A stretch of DNA of 64,000 nt from Flavihumibacter fluminis (GTDB lineage Bacteria > Bacteroidota > Bacteroidia > Chitinophagales > Chitinophagaceae), in NCBI RefSeq assembly GCF_021491375.1, contig NZ_JAKEVY010000001.1, forward strand, positions 744,001 to 808,000. The letters run 5' to 3'. Below the pieces are notes generated by a model, which had not been told where the DNA came from, did not search any database, and worked only from the letters and a program-made list of their open reading frames with translations. A program made the position numbers and the translations under genes. Below, piece after piece: positions 1-9,671 of the stretch; position 1 is the first letter of the stretch; each line of letters opens with the position of its first letter.

Positions 1-293
1 ACAAGGATGGCAGCTAATCCTGAACCCAGGTATTGCTGCGACCATAATACCGAACCACTGCCACCAACCAGCATCAGTATACCTCCCACACTGTTTATGA
101 TTATCGCTCTTTTCCCGGGCATTGGTTTTTTATTAAAAAAAGACCAGGCAAGCAGTATTAGTCCCGCTATTGCAAAACGCATCGCACCCATCAGGTATGG
201 AGGAATAGTAGCCAACCCAAACTGTGCAGCGAGGTAGGTAGAACCCCAAATAAGGTAAACAGCCGCAAATGCTAAAATGACTTTTACAGGCAA
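1..293 (-). CDS. DMT-superfamily permease (EamA/YedA-like), N-terminal part, runs off the left edge
   Basis: The minus strand is open from about 293 to the window edge. It reads a hydrophobic N-terminus with the motif VYLIWGSTYLA followed by a second membrane segment (YLMGAMRFAIAGLILLAW) and a third (VGGILMLVGGSGSVLWSQQY), the order seen at the start of EamA-domain drug/metabolite exporters such as YedA and RhaT-like proteins. About 97 codons are present; the rest lies outside the window. No ATG is available in frame after the upstream TAA, so I place the start at TTG 293-291; a non-ATG or slightly different start is possible. The substrate cannot be told from the sequence. Family identification is fairly secure, the start is not. 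Confidence 0.75.
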   Translation of the reverse strand, partial: MPVKVILAFAAVYLIWGSTYLAAQFGLATIPPYLMGAMRFAIAGLILLAWSFFNKKPMPGKRAIIINSVGGILMLVGGSGSVLWSQQYLGSGLAAIL

Positions 294-337
294 TGGAATA
301 AATTAAGGCGTAATGATACTACATTTTAACAATTAAC

Positions 338-356
338 TTATCCACAGCTATACACA
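338..356. promoter_or_regulatory. Pair of DnaA-box-like nonamers
   Basis: A perfect match to the DnaA-box consensus TTATNCACA (TTATCCACA, 338-346) is followed ten bases downstream, in the same orientation, by a one-mismatch copy (CTATACACA, 348-356). They lie between the divergent permease and transglycosylase genes. Two helically phased boxes could bind DnaA as a titration or regulatory site, or be chance in AT-rich DNA. No dnaA, dnaN or AT-rich unwinding element is visible next to them. Confidence 0.35.
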
Positions 357-441
357 GTCCTAATTGATTGATTACAATGAAAATACATAAGTTATACAGG
401 AGTCTTTTGATACGCTTCGTAGTTTCCCTAAGTACATAAAC

Positions 442-473
442 CTTGCATTGGCGGCGCCGCTGCACTATTTTTG
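442..473 (+). promoter_or_regulatory. Putative Bacteroidetes-type promoter for the transglycosylase
   Basis: A TATTTTTG (466-473) fits the Bacteroidetes -7 consensus TAnnTTTG, and CTTG (442-445) sits 20 bases upstream at the -33 position. Transcription would start near 480, leaving an unusually long leader of about 150 bases before the ATG at 633. Apart from this and the DnaA-like boxes I see nothing in the 339-base gap 294-632. The call rests on motif match and spacing only. Confidence 0.4.
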
Positions 474-632
474 CACCATCTTATTTGGTCAGGCTACCGG
501 ACAATTGAAAAACCCAAACTCGTCCGCCCCCCGGTTTCCTGATTAACTCATCCAATCTTCCTGTGATTTTCCAGTTCTGATTATTATTATCCATAAGCCT
601 GGGTCGGCATTGTTCATCTTTAATGTACCCGT

Positions 633-1346
633 ATGTTAAGATCTCAATCGCTGAAACTCATTTTGGTTCTTTTTTTGTTCGTGTTCATCAGTGCATCCGC
701 TCGCAATTCCATGCGTGAGCGAAATGTACAGATTGAAGCAGCTACACGTAGCCTAAGCGCCTTCAATGTATTTGAACCCGAAACCTATTCTCATCATTAT
801 GGACTGCAACTGTACATTAGCAATTACAATAAAATGCAGTCGGAGCTTTTCACTAAAATTCAAAAAACAGAAAAAGCCAAGCTCAAATTAATTGATAAGA
901 TTTTTACGTCTTATAAACTACCCGGAGAATTAAAATACCTCGCCATTGTTGAATCGGAAATGAAAAGTTCCGCTACATCAAGAGTTGGTGCGCTTGGTGT
1001 TTGGCAACTGATGCCATCAACTGCAATGGATCTTGGTCTTCGTGTTGATTCTACCGTTGACGAACGTTTACACCTGCAGAAAAGTACAAAAGCAGCCGCT
1101 CTTTATCTGCGCGATTTATACAGAACTTTTAACGACTGGTCACTCGCGATTGCCGCGTATAATTGTGGCCCCGGTCCCGTTTTTAAAGCCATTAAAAAAG
1201 CCGGCTCCAATAACTATTGGGATCTTCAACAATACCTCCCAAAAGAGACAAGGCATCATGTCAAAAAACTGATGGCTACACAGGTGTTTTTTGAAGGCAA
1301 ATCAAACTTAACGGACTACTATGACGGTACCCTTGCGAGTAAATAA
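633..1346 (+). CDS. Secreted lytic transglycosylase (SLT/GH23 type)
   Basis: A 237-residue protein that would cleave peptidoglycan glycan strands in the periplasm. Residues 1-23 form a signal peptide (hydrophobic LKLILVLFLFVFISASA). The SLT domain follows from about residue 85: the catalytic glutamate lies in AIVESEM, followed by the GALGVWQLMPSTA block and the AAYNCGPGPV block, all hallmarks of the GH23/MltC-MltD group. There is no LysM tail, so the protein is shorter than MltD. Its 3' end overlaps the convergent PKD gene by 39 bases. The ATG at 633 gives a clean signal peptide. Family assignment is firm; the physiological role (wall turnover or assembly of an envelope machine) is open. Confidence 0.9.
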   Translation: MLRSQSLKLILVLFLFVFISASARNSMRERNVQIEAATRSLSAFNVFEPETYSHHYGLQLYISNYNKMQSELFTKIQKTEKAKLKLIDKIFTSYKLPGELKYLAIVESEMKSSATSRVGALGVWQLMPSTAMDLGLRVDSTVDERLHLQKSTKAAALYLRDLYRTFNDWSLAIAAYNCGPGPVFKAIKKAGSNNYWDLQQYLPKETRHHVKKLMATQVFFEGKSNLTDYYDGTLASK

Positions 1347-4300
1347 TTCACCGGTATCGCAAATGAATTCAGCAAAATAAACATAGGTGCCTGCTGCAGC
1401 GGGATTGCCGGAAATAGTGCCATCCCATCCTGCCTGGCGTTCACCAATCTGGAAGTTTTTCCGCTCAAAGATCACATCCCCCAAACGGCTGTAAATCCGC
1501 AGGCTTTTAACCTCCCTGATCCCCTTACCCATTAGGTTAAACCGGTCATTTTTACCATCTTTATTGGGAGTGAAGGCATTCGGTATGGAAACGTTCTCAG
1601 CACATTCCAGCTGGAACCCGACCGCATCAGTAGCAACACAACCATATTGGTTCTGTACCGTAATAGTGATGGGTGCATTGTCTCTCGGAAATGCAAGTGG
1701 TTCCGGGCAGGTAGCACAACTTACAAACCAGCGGGGCGACCAGCTATAACTAACCACATCAGCACTATAGGTTGGTTTTAATTGTACCTGGTCCCCGGTT
1801 GCAAGGCGAATATCATTACCAGCATCTACAGTTGGCAGTTCCCTCACCATAACCAATACCTCAGCAGTATCTGTGAAGCAATTGTAAGCATCATAACCTA
1901 CTACTCTATAACGGGTATCAGTAACCGGACTTGCAATTGGATTCGGACTGGTTGATGAACTCAATCCTTCACCACTAATCCATTGATAGCTGGAAGCACC
2001 ACTTACCGGAAGGTTAACAGAAAATCCCCGACAAACAGCTGTATCGGCTGCAACCTGCAACTGTATCGGCTGGGCTACCGTAACAGTGGTTGAATCCATA
2101 CTAACACATCCAAACTGATTGATTACAGTTACCTGATAGCTGGTGCTAACTGTAGGCGAAATAAATGGATTCGGAATGTTGAGGTTGGCTATCCCTTCAG
2201 CAGGCTTCCATTGGTACTGAACCCCATCCCGTACAGACAACTGCACACTATTACCCAAACACAAAACAGGATCTTTTGGAGTTAGCGCGGGTACCGGATT
2301 CGGATGCACTGTTAAATTCCAGTTGACAGTATCACGGCAACCATTATGCGCAACAATCAATTGAACCGGATAAATGCCCGCCCTTTCATACCGAATGATT
2401 CCGGGTGCCGGCTGCGATGCCACAGCTCCATTTCCAAGCGTCCATGACCATTCCAGATCCCCTTCCCTGTCGGCACTGCCGGCGAATGCAACTTCCGCAT
2501 TTTCGCACACTGCCTGCGGACCTGCAATAGCTGCCTGTGTCACCCTGTTGACGTTTATATCCACTTCAGAGTTGGCTGTACAGCCAAAGGGTGAAACAAT
2601 TTCAATTGTTGCGATATACACTCCAGGCCGATTAAAATAAAAAGATGGTTTTTCTTCATCGCTGCTCTGACCATTTCCAGATTGCCAGCGGTAGGTTAAT
2701 GGTAATCCAAGTTCTGTTGCTGCGAGGCTGATGGTTGTCGGATCCAACTGAACAAATCCGGAATCACATACCAGGGCTGGCTCCGCTTTTGCGGTTGTTT
2801 TAAGCTGATCAATAATTATTTTATCATCAATCCGGGATGTTCCGGCACAACCGGATGAATCTTTCATAATGAGAGCAGGCTGATAAATACCCGGACTTAA
2901 ATACCTATGCACGGCAAATGTATCGGTCGTTTGCAGAAGTGTACCATCACCAAAATCCCAAGTGAATGAACTGGCATTTCTTACAACAGCACTCAGTTGA
3001 ACAGAAAGATCCTGGCATCCAAAAATGGTATCGGCAGATAAAATCGCATAAGGTCCCTTGATCTCAATAGGCACTTTTAGTGAGTCTACTGAATTATTAA
3101 ATCCGTATGCATACAAGGTTACCGTATAAACGCCCGGCAACTCATAGGTACTGGATACATTGTTCTGATTACCGGCACTTCTGCCATTCCCGAAATCCCA
3201 GCGTATATATTGGTAGTTGTCGGAGGTATTGATAAAACTTGCTACTACAGGCGGACAACTATTGTTATTAATATAGGAGGTAGTATAGGTAAATCCGGCG
3301 GAAACGTCTTTTACGACAACTACTTTGTAGGCTGTATCACGGCAACCGGTAACCAGGTCGCGTGCGATCATACGTACAGTATCATTCGTAACACGGGGGT
3401 AATATTTGCTGACAAATGCCCCCTGGTTGTTAGAACCATCCTGGAAGCGCCACCGATAATCCACCGGATTGTATGGATACACATTGGAGGTACTGAAAAA
3501 GCTTACGGTGTTTTGAGGAATCACCCGCTGCGGACTGAAATCAAAACTTGCTTTCGGGCCATAAACCAGCACCTGTTTAGCATACTCACCCGTAACATGA
3601 AAGCAACCCTCTGCATCCGTAACTTTCAGGCGTGCATAATAAGGTTGGGGATTTTCATAGAGATGTTTAACCGGATCCGCATTGTTACGGGTAATTGACT
3701 GACCATCACCTAACGTCCATTCCCATTTCACAATGGGAACATTGTTTTGCCCAACAGATCGATCTATCAACAGAACCGAATCTTTTAAACAATAAAAATC
3801 CTTCGCCATTTCAAAGTCGGCAATGGGACCTTTTATCACCAGCGGCAATAAATTGGTGGTATCATAACATCCGAAGAAATGCGACTGAAGGATCATTTTG
3901 ATACCCTTTTTAGCTGGATCAAGGTTGCGGTACCTGGCGCTGTAAACAGTAGTCCAGTTAGGAACCAGTTGCTCACTAAATCCCTCCAGGCGGCTGCCAT
4001 CCTGGTATTGTCCTTCCACAATCAGGTAGTGCGAACTATTACTCCAGGCAGATGGCCGGGGGTTACCTTCCAATCCGTCTATTTTAATATCAATTGCGTC
4101 GTTGGAACAAAGTTCTTTGGTAACTGAACTCAAAACCGGCTGCTGTTTGAGTAATACTGCTGTTTCCACGGAATCACTCACCGTACAACTGCCATTGGTG
4201 ATGGTGAGCCTGACTTTATAAGCACCTGTTTTCGTGTAGGTATGACGGATAGACTCCTGGCCACTTGTCCATTGAACCGGCACAGAACCATCTCCAAAAT

Positions 4301-6239
4301 CCCAGGTATAAGTTTCTGCATCCCGGCTATTCTGGTAAAGGGTCACTTCTCCTCGGGTATTCTCGCAGCTATTGGTAAAAAAGCTGATATCGGGGAAACC
4401 CTTTTTAATTTCTATATAATTTTCTTTCCGAATGGTGTCTGCGCAGTTTCCATTGACAGCAATTAACTGAATGGAATAAACACCTTCCGTTTGAAACTGG
4501 TGAATAGCATTGATCCCAGTAAAAGAAGTAGGTCCATAGTCTCCACCAAAATCCCATATATAACGGGTAACTGTACCCGTAGTCAAATTTTCAAACAATA
4601 CCGGCGAATTTCCGCAGATGATTAACGTATCAGTAGTGAAATCAGCTGCTGGTTGCCGGTTGATCAGAATTTGAATGGTTTCAGTTCCTTTACAACCTGA
4701 TTTAGTAGTATAATTCAGCTTTACATTAAAAACTCCTTCTTTGGTAAAAGTATGTGTTGGTTCCGAATCGGAGGAACTGCCACCATCGCCGAAATCCCAG
4801 GCATATGTATCGATTTCCTCAGATGAATTGGTACCGAATTTATTTGTCAGATTGATACATCCTGATAATGCGCCAGATAAAAGATTTATGGAAACACTTG
4901 GTTTGTAAACATCAATATACCGCTGAACCGATGATACACACCCTAAGGCATTTTCAACCTGCAAGCCGATCAGGTAGGAGCGGTTGCTTGAAAAAGTATA
5001 AGAACTTTCTTTTGTAGTTGAAAATGAACTTCCATTATCCACTGTCCATCTCCATTTAACAGCAGTGGCAGTAGTGTCTCTGAAACGGACTGTTGCCGGC
5101 GCTCCGCAGGCGGAACCAAAATCCACCACAAAACCTTGTAAATCGGGACCGGTTTTCACTTCCACCTCTTTGGTAACTGTTTGGGAACAGGCTCCAAAAT
5201 TGGCTGTCATGGACAGCTTCCGTATACCGGACTGATTGAATACAAACTGTACAGGTGAATTTCCTGTTGAATAGGCAGCGCTTCCATCATCTGCTGACCA
5301 GCTTACATAATCAGGGGTTGGACTGCTCGTATTCTGTAATTCAATCACGCTACTGTTACATATCAGATCCGGAAGTTTAAAATCGGCTGTGAAGTCTGCA
5401 ACCCGGATCGTAACGGGAGCACTGGTAGCTGAACATCCCAGCTCATTTTTTACCGTCAACTGTGCTTTAAATTGTCCCTTTTTACCGTAGGTATGGGTAG
5501 GAGATCCTGTGGCAGAACCAGCACCATCTCCAAAATCCCAGCTATAGGTAAGCGTACCCGGACCGTTGCTTGTATTGATGAATGAAACCGGATCCGACTC
5601 TTTACAAACAGATGCTTCAGGCACATTAAATGCGGCAGAAATGGGTTCCAGAATTTCAACAAGGGCCGTTTTTTCAAGCGTACGAAAACAACCAAAACTA
5701 TTCGTTACAGTAAGACTAACAGAAGCTTTCTGTGCCAACTGGTAAGTATGGGCAACTTTTTGAAGATTTGCACCCTGCTGCAAACCACCATCTCCAAAAT
5801 CCCAGAAATAACTGGTAATCGTACCATCTCCGGCTGTGGAATTACTGGTTAGCTCAACAGGGAACGGAGCACAACCTTTTAGAACATTTGCTTCAAAATT
5901 AACTTCGGGCTTTTTGTATACGGTCACTTCCAATGTTTTGGTGGAAGTCTGGTTTCCGTCACGGGCGGTCAGTGTTACCGTATAAATTTTTTCTTCATTG
6001 TACGTGGCACCTGGATTTTTCAGTGTGGAACTGTTCCCGTTTCCAAAGGTCCAGGAATAGGTGGTGGATGCAGTAGTTCCGGTGGAGGTATTGGTAAAAC
6101 CCACGGCATGTGGTGCACATCCACCAGGCTTATCAATAGTAAAATCCGCCTTCAACTGACTGTATGCCGGAAGCTTGAAAAGAATCAGCAAAAATGCCAA
6201 TCCTATAACAATAGGAAGTTTAGGTCGCAGGGAATCCAT
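1308..6239 (-). CDS. Giant PKD-repeat surface protein with type IX secretion (CHU_C) sorting domain
   Basis: A 1643-residue exported protein. After a signal peptide (about residues 1-27, ending PAYSQ) come roughly fourteen PKD-type beta-sandwich repeats, recognisable by variants of the YxWDFGDG motif, then two Ig-like/SprB-type repeats rich in cysteine and GCxxxDS motifs, and at residues about 1546-1643 a C-terminal domain beginning IPNAFTPNKDGKNDRF with a later GWDG and ending in KGTVIVVR. That tail is the gliding-motility-associated / T9SS type B sorting signal, which routes proteins across the outer membrane and often to the cell surface. No catalytic domain is visible, so adhesion or motility is more likely than enzyme activity. 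It converges on the transglycosylase gene (39-base overlap) and diverges from the helicase gene, with about 94 bases between starts. Confidence 0.9.
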   Translation of the reverse strand: MDSLRPKLPIVIGLAFLLILFKLPAYSQLKADFTIDKPGGCAPHAVGFTNTSTGTTASTTYSWTFGNGNSSTLKNPGATYNEEKIYTVTLTARDGNQTSTKTLEVTVYKKPEVNFEANVLKGCAPFPVELTSNSTAGDGTITSYFWDFGDGGLQQGANLQKVAHTYQLAQKASVSLTVTNSFGCFRTLEKTALVEILEPISAAFNVPEASVCKESDPVSFINTSNGPGTLTYSWDFGDGAGSATGSPTHTYGKKGQFKAQLTVKNELGCSATSAPVTIRVADFTADFKLPDLICNSSVIELQNTSSPTPDYVSWSADDGSAAYSTGNSPVQFVFNQSGIRKLSMTANFGACSQTVTKEVEVKTGPDLQGFVVDFGSACGAPATVRFRDTTATAVKWRWTVDNGSSFSTTKESSYTFSSNRSYLIGLQVENALGCVSSVQRYIDVYKPSVSINLLSGALSGCINLTNKFGTNSSEEIDTYAWDFGDGGSSSDSEPTHTFTKEGVFNVKLNYTTKSGCKGTETIQILINRQPAADFTTDTLIICGNSPVLFENLTTGTVTRYIWDFGGDYGPTSFTGINAIHQFQTEGVYSIQLIAVNGNCADTIRKENYIEIKKGFPDISFFTNSCENTRGEVTLYQNSRDAETYTWDFGDGSVPVQWTSGQESIRHTYTKTGAYKVRLTITNGSCTVSDSVETAVLLKQQPVLSSVTKELCSNDAIDIKIDGLEGNPRPSAWSNSSHYLIVEGQYQDGSRLEGFSEQLVPNWTTVYSARYRNLDPAKKGIKMILQSHFFGCYDTTNLLPLVIKGPIADFEMAKDFYCLKDSVLLIDRSVGQNNVPIVKWEWTLGDGQSITRNNADPVKHLYENPQPYYARLKVTDAEGCFHVTGEYAKQVLVYGPKASFDFSPQRVIPQNTVSFFSTSNVYPYNPVDYRWRFQDGSNNQGAFVSKYYPRVTNDTVRMIARDLVTGCRDTAYKVVVVKDVSAGFTYTTSYINNNSCPPVVASFINTSDNYQYIRWDFGNGRSAGNQNNVSSTYELPGVYTVTLYAYGFNNSVDSLKVPIEIKGPYAILSADTIFGCQDLSVQLSAVVRNASSFTWDFGDGTLLQTTDTFAVHRYLSPGIYQPALIMKDSSGCAGTSRIDDKIIIDQLKTTAKAEPALVCDSGFVQLDPTTISLAATELGLPLTYRWQSGNGQSSDEEKPSFYFNRPGVYIATIEIVSPFGCTANSEVDINVNRVTQAAIAGPQAVCENAEVAFAGSADREGDLEWSWTLGNGAVASQPAPGIIRYERAGIYPVQLIVAHNGCRDTVNWNLTVHPNPVPALTPKDPVLCLGNSVQLSVRDGVQYQWKPAEGIANLNIPNPFISPTVSTSYQVTVINQFGCVSMDSTTVTVAQPIQLQVAADTAVCRGFSVNLPVSGASSYQWISGEGLSSSTSPNPIASPVTDTRYRVVGYDAYNCFTDTAEVLVMVRELPTVDAGNDIRLATGDQVQLKPTYSADVVSYSWSPRWFVSCATCPEPLAFPRDNAPITITVQNQYGCVATDAVGFQLECAENVSIPNAFTPNKDGKNDRFNLMGKGIREVKSLRIYSRLGDVIFERKNFQIGERQAGWDGTISGNPAAAGTYVYFAEFICDTGELFTRKGTVIVVR

Positions 6240-6333
6240 GCAAGTTAGTTCTGGGGCAGGTTTACTGCAATATAACCTGATAGAGCAAGAAAGACAAGCG
6301 CTTATACAGGTTATTTTTTCATTATTTTGCCCA

Positions 6334-8232
6334 ATGGATTATTTCAGGCAACTGGCCCTGGCACTAAAACAGGAATGGCAGGAAGACAAACTAAACTTTG
6401 ATGAACAGGTTCGCCTCAGTTCTGTTCAGGATCGAAGAGCAAACGGATACAGCTGGTATCCTGTGGCCATCAGAGATACCGAATTGGGTAAAGGAGATTA
6501 CCTTACCGTGCAGTTTGAACGCACCACACATACCGAAATTCCCCATTTATTCCGGTTTGGGGGCGCTGCCACCCTCTTCTCTCAACACCAGCCGGATACC
6601 AACCGCCTGGAAGGCATTATCACGCATGTTTCAGGTAATACACTGAAAATCAATTTTCGCACCGAAGAACTCCCCGATTGGGCCGATGATGGCAAACTGG
6701 GAATTGACCTGGCATTTGACGACAACAGCTACGAGGAAATGCGAAAAGCCCTTCAGCTGGCAGACTCCTTAAAAGACAAAAGGGAAGAAGGCAGACTAAT
6801 CCGGATTCTGACAGGAGAAGAAACTCCCACCTGGAGGAGAGAAGAATCCAGTTTCACCAGTGCCGCTCTGAATGAAAGCCAGCAGGCGGCTGTACGGAAG
6901 ATTATAGATGCCCAGGACCTGGCCATTGTTCATGGTCCGCCTGGCACTGGCAAAACCACTACCCTGATTGAAGCCATTAAAATACTCTGCCTAACTGAAA
7001 AGGGCCCACTGCTGGTGGTTGCGCCCAGCAATGCTGCGGTTGATCTGTTAAGCGAGAAAGCTGCAGATGCCGGATGCTCTGTTCTTCGAATAGGCAACCC
7101 CGTTAGAGTATCAGAGAAATTGCAGGCACTGACACTGGATGTAAAACTGGCAACACATCCCCGCATGAAAGAAATCAGGCGAATGAAAAAACAGGCGGAT
7201 GAATACCGAACCATGGCGCACAAGTATAAACGGAGTTTCGGCAAAGCAGAATGGGAACAACGAAAAGCATTATTTAAAGAAGTCCGGGCCATCATGAAGG
7301 AAGTGGATAACACCATGGAATACATGACCCGCGATATTATTGAAAAATCCCAGGTGATAACAGCCACGCTGGTTGGTGCCGCTCATTACACCATCACCGA
7401 CCTTCGGTATGCTGTAGTAATCATGGATGAAGCCACTCAGGCACTGGAACCCGCAGCCTGGATTCCAATCCTGAAAACCAGGAAACTGGTTCTGGCAGGA
7501 GATCATCAGCAACTGGCACCAACCGTAAAAAGCCAGGCAGCGGCTGAAGCCGGACTCTCCACATCACTGTTTGAAAAACTGGTACAGCGCTGGCCCGAAA
7601 CAGTTACCATGTTAACAACTCAATACCGGATGAATGCCGGTATCATGGAATTCTCAAACCGGAAATTTTATGAAGGTAAACTGTTGGCGGATGCATTCGT
7701 GGCAGACCATACTATTTTTCCCGGCGATGCTCCGTTTCTATTCATTGATACAGCCGGTTGCGGTTTTGAAGAGAAACAGGTAGGCACCAGTACCAGCAAC
7801 CCGGAAGAGGCCGCCTTCCTGGTAAACTATTTCATCCGGTACTGGAAGGAAGTAACGGAAGCCGGCATACCTGCGAAAGACCTCAGTATCGGGATCATTG
7901 CGCCTTACAAAGAACAATTGGAAGCCATCCGGAAGGCAGTTGAAAATGCAGGTTCAGTTCCTTTTATTCAGCAACTATCCATCAATACCGTGGATAGTTT
8001 CCAGGGGCAGGAACGCGATATTATCCTCATTAGCATGACCCGCTCCAACCCAGACAGCCGGATTGGATTTCTATCAGAAATACGACGCATGAATGTGGCT
8101 ATGACAAGAGCAAAGAAAAAACTGGTCATCATTGGCGACAGCAGCACCCTAGCCCAACATGCCTTTTACAGCGAACTTATTGAACTGGCGGAACAACGCA
8201 AAGCCTACCAAAGTGCCTGGGAATATATGTAA
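6334..8232 (+). CDS. Superfamily 1 DNA/RNA helicase, UPF1/IGHMBP2-like
   Basis: A 632-residue helicase with all the SF1B motifs in order: Walker A GPPGTGKTT (residues 201-209), Walker B DEAT (365-368), motif III AGDHQQLAPT, motif IV region TQYRM, motif V TVDSFQGQERD and motif VI MTRAKKKL. The N-terminal 150 residues form the beta-barrel insertion typical of the IGHMBP2/UPF1-like bacterial proteins. The reading frame is open further upstream (to 6175), but that part overlaps the divergent PKD gene and is not conserved-looking, so I start at ATG 6334 (MDYFRQLALALKQEW). The substrate (DNA or RNA) is not deducible. It ends three bases before the convergent DUF4197 gene. Confidence 0.92.
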   Translation: MDYFRQLALALKQEWQEDKLNFDEQVRLSSVQDRRANGYSWYPVAIRDTELGKGDYLTVQFERTTHTEIPHLFRFGGAATLFSQHQPDTNRLEGIITHVSGNTLKINFRTEELPDWADDGKLGIDLAFDDNSYEEMRKALQLADSLKDKREEGRLIRILTGEETPTWRREESSFTSAALNESQQAAVRKIIDAQDLAIVHGPPGTGKTTTLIEAIKILCLTEKGPLLVVAPSNAAVDLLSEKAADAGCSVLRIGNPVRVSEKLQALTLDVKLATHPRMKEIRRMKKQADEYRTMAHKYKRSFGKAEWEQRKALFKEVRAIMKEVDNTMEYMTRDIIEKSQVITATLVGAAHYTITDLRYAVVIMDEATQALEPAAWIPILKTRKLVLAGDHQQLAPTVKSQAAAEAGLSTSLFEKLVQRWPETVTMLTTQYRMNAGIMEFSNRKFYEGKLLADAFVADHTIFPGDAPFLFIDTAGCGFEEKQVGTSTSNPEEAAFLVNYFIRYWKEVTEAGIPAKDLSIGIIAPYKEQLEAIRKAVENAGSVPFIQQLSINTVDSFQGQERDIILISMTRSNPDSRIGFLSEIRRMNVAMTRAKKKLVIIGDSSTLAQHAFYSELIELAEQRKAYQSAWEYM

Positions 8233-8235
8233 CCC

Positions 8236-8937
8236 TTATTGCTGTGCGAATACCTTTTTTAATAATTCAGTAACGCGTGCGGCAGGATCCTTCCGGATCT
8301 TCTGTTCCTCCAACGCAAGCTCATGAAAAATACCTGCAATCGCTTTTTCGGTTACATAAGCCGTTAAGTCAGTATTGACGGGCGTACGGGAAACTTTATT
8401 GTAAGCTGAAAACACATCGTTCCAGTACTTGGTGGCATCTACTTGCTTTAAAGAGGATTCAATAACGGGGCGAAAGGCATCCGTTAAGGCAAGATTCGTT
8501 TTCTCTTTGAAATAATTCGTTGCTGCAAAATCCCCTCCTTTTAAAATGCCGACAGCATCAGTAATGGTCATTTGCTGGATGGCATTTTTAAAAATGGGAA
8601 GAGCTGATTTGGATGCTTCCTCCGCCCCCCTGTTCATCGACTGGATGGCTTTATCGACAACAGAACCCAGACCGATATTCCGCAAGGTAGATTCAACTTT
8701 ATGCGCTTCGGGCGGCATCAGAATTTTCAATGCAGCATTGGAGAAAAATCCATTAACTGCACTAAGGCGACTGGTACTATTGGCTGCTCCAACGCTTAAT
8801 GCTTCTTTTAATCCTGCAGCAATCTGTGCCGTATTGGTTTCGGTTCCTGTTGGTAATCCACCTAATATCTGTTGGGTGCTTTCGCATCCAGCCCCCAGTA
8901 CCAAAACCATTAAAGCTACCAGTGTGATCTTTTTCAT
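8236..8937 (-). CDS. DUF4197 family lipoprotein
   Basis: A 233-residue predicted lipoprotein: MKKITLVALMVLVLGAGC places the lipobox cysteine at residue 18. The rest is helical and contains the features of the DUF4197 family (GLKEAL near the start, LMPPEAHKVE, IGLGSVVDKAI, repeated helices with FKNAIQQMTITDA, and VTEKAIAGIFHELALEE near the end). Function is unknown for the family. It is the last gene of a minus-strand run (dehydrogenase, DUF92 protein, this gene) with an 11-base gap after the DUF92 gene, so co-transcription is likely. Confidence 0.88.
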   Translation of the reverse strand: MKKITLVALMVLVLGAGCESTQQILGGLPTGTETNTAQIAAGLKEALSVGAANSTSRLSAVNGFFSNAALKILMPPEAHKVESTLRNIGLGSVVDKAIQSMNRGAEEASKSALPIFKNAIQQMTITDAVGILKGGDFAATNYFKEKTNLALTDAFRPVIESSLKQVDATKYWNDVFSAYNKVSRTPVNTDLTAYVTEKAIAGIFHELALEEQKIRKDPAARVTELLKKVFAQQ

Positions 8938-8948
8938 TTTTTTGGATT

Positions 8949-9671
8949 TTAACTGAAAGCAATACTAAGAAGAATCATGGAAATCGCCGCGATAATGGTA
9001 TTCAGCACATTCACCCAGTCGTTGTTTAACACCCCTTTGCGCTGTAAGGCTGCACCGAAGAAAGAGTCTGAAAGATTACCCAATAATCCGGCCAGTACAA
9101 TCCCGGCAAACTGCCAGCCAAATGAATACATAAAACCATAAACAAGTGCAATCAGCACACTTCCAATAATACCAAACACAAAGCCTTCCAAACTCACCAC
9201 TCCATCAGCTCCCCGTTGATCGGGCTTCCCTGTCAGGCAATTGAAAAAACGACTTCCATACAGGGTTCCAAGTTCTGAGGAAAGCGTATCAGAACAGGCA
9301 GCAGCGAGTACCGCAACTACTATTAACAATCCTTCCTCCTTCCATTCCGGAAACAAGATTGCTAGTACCGCACCAAGACCTGCCATACCTCCGTTGGCCC
9401 AAACCTGGCTGGCTTTTCGATCGGTTTTATTCTTCTGATTTTCGGATACCCATTGCCGTTTAACTTTCTTTTTCCAGCGTGTTGCTCCTGCCCCGCATAT
9501 AAAAAACAGCGCCAATGATAGTACACCAGTCACTCCTGTTCCCAGCCAGATCAGCCAGGCAAGTAAAGCACCAGAAGCGGCTGCCGGTTTATTCAGCAAC
9601 CGGGCTTTAACTGTTAGTCCGGACAACAGGAGGAACAGCAAAAAAACAAGCAGATTAGTAATCCAATCCAT
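8949..9671 (-). CDS. DUF92 integral membrane protein (VTE6/phytol-phosphate-kinase-like family)
   Basis: A 240-residue protein with about six membrane segments. The signature of the DUF92 family is visible: GALLAWLIWLGTGVTG in the second helix, the cytosolic loop around RKASQVWANGGMAGLGA, the AAACSDTLSSELGTLYG block, and GLLGNLSDSFFGAALQRKG followed by NDWVNVLNT near the C-terminus. Plant VTE6 in this family phosphorylates phytyl phosphate; bacterial members are largely uncharacterised, so a prenyl-phosphate kinase role is only suggested. The start codon directly abuts the stop of the upstream dehydrogenase gene, a strong sign of an operon. Confidence 0.88.
   Translation of the reverse strand: MDWITNLLVFLLFLLLSGLTVKARLLNKPAAASGALLAWLIWLGTGVTGVLSLALFFICGAGATRWKKKVKRQWVSENQKNKTDRKASQVWANGGMAGLGAVLAILFPEWKEEGLLIVVAVLAAACSDTLSSELGTLYGSRFFNCLTGKPDQRGADGVVSLEGFVFGIIGSVLIALVYGFMYSFGWQFAGIVLAGLLGNLSDSFFGAALQRKGVLNNDWVNVLNTIIAAISMILLSIAFS

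Noticed and set aside
3210-4127. Several plus-strand open frames of 70-160 codons inside the PKD gene, and similar ones inside other long genes
   Set aside because: They lie antisense to genes with clear domains, lack signal peptides and motifs, and have composition expected from the complementary strand.
1308-6239. Regularly spaced similar sequence that could be mistaken for a repeat array
   Set aside because: The similarity is at the protein level (PKD domains, about 80-100 residues apart); no short identical direct repeats with unique spacers exist, so it is not a CRISPR array.
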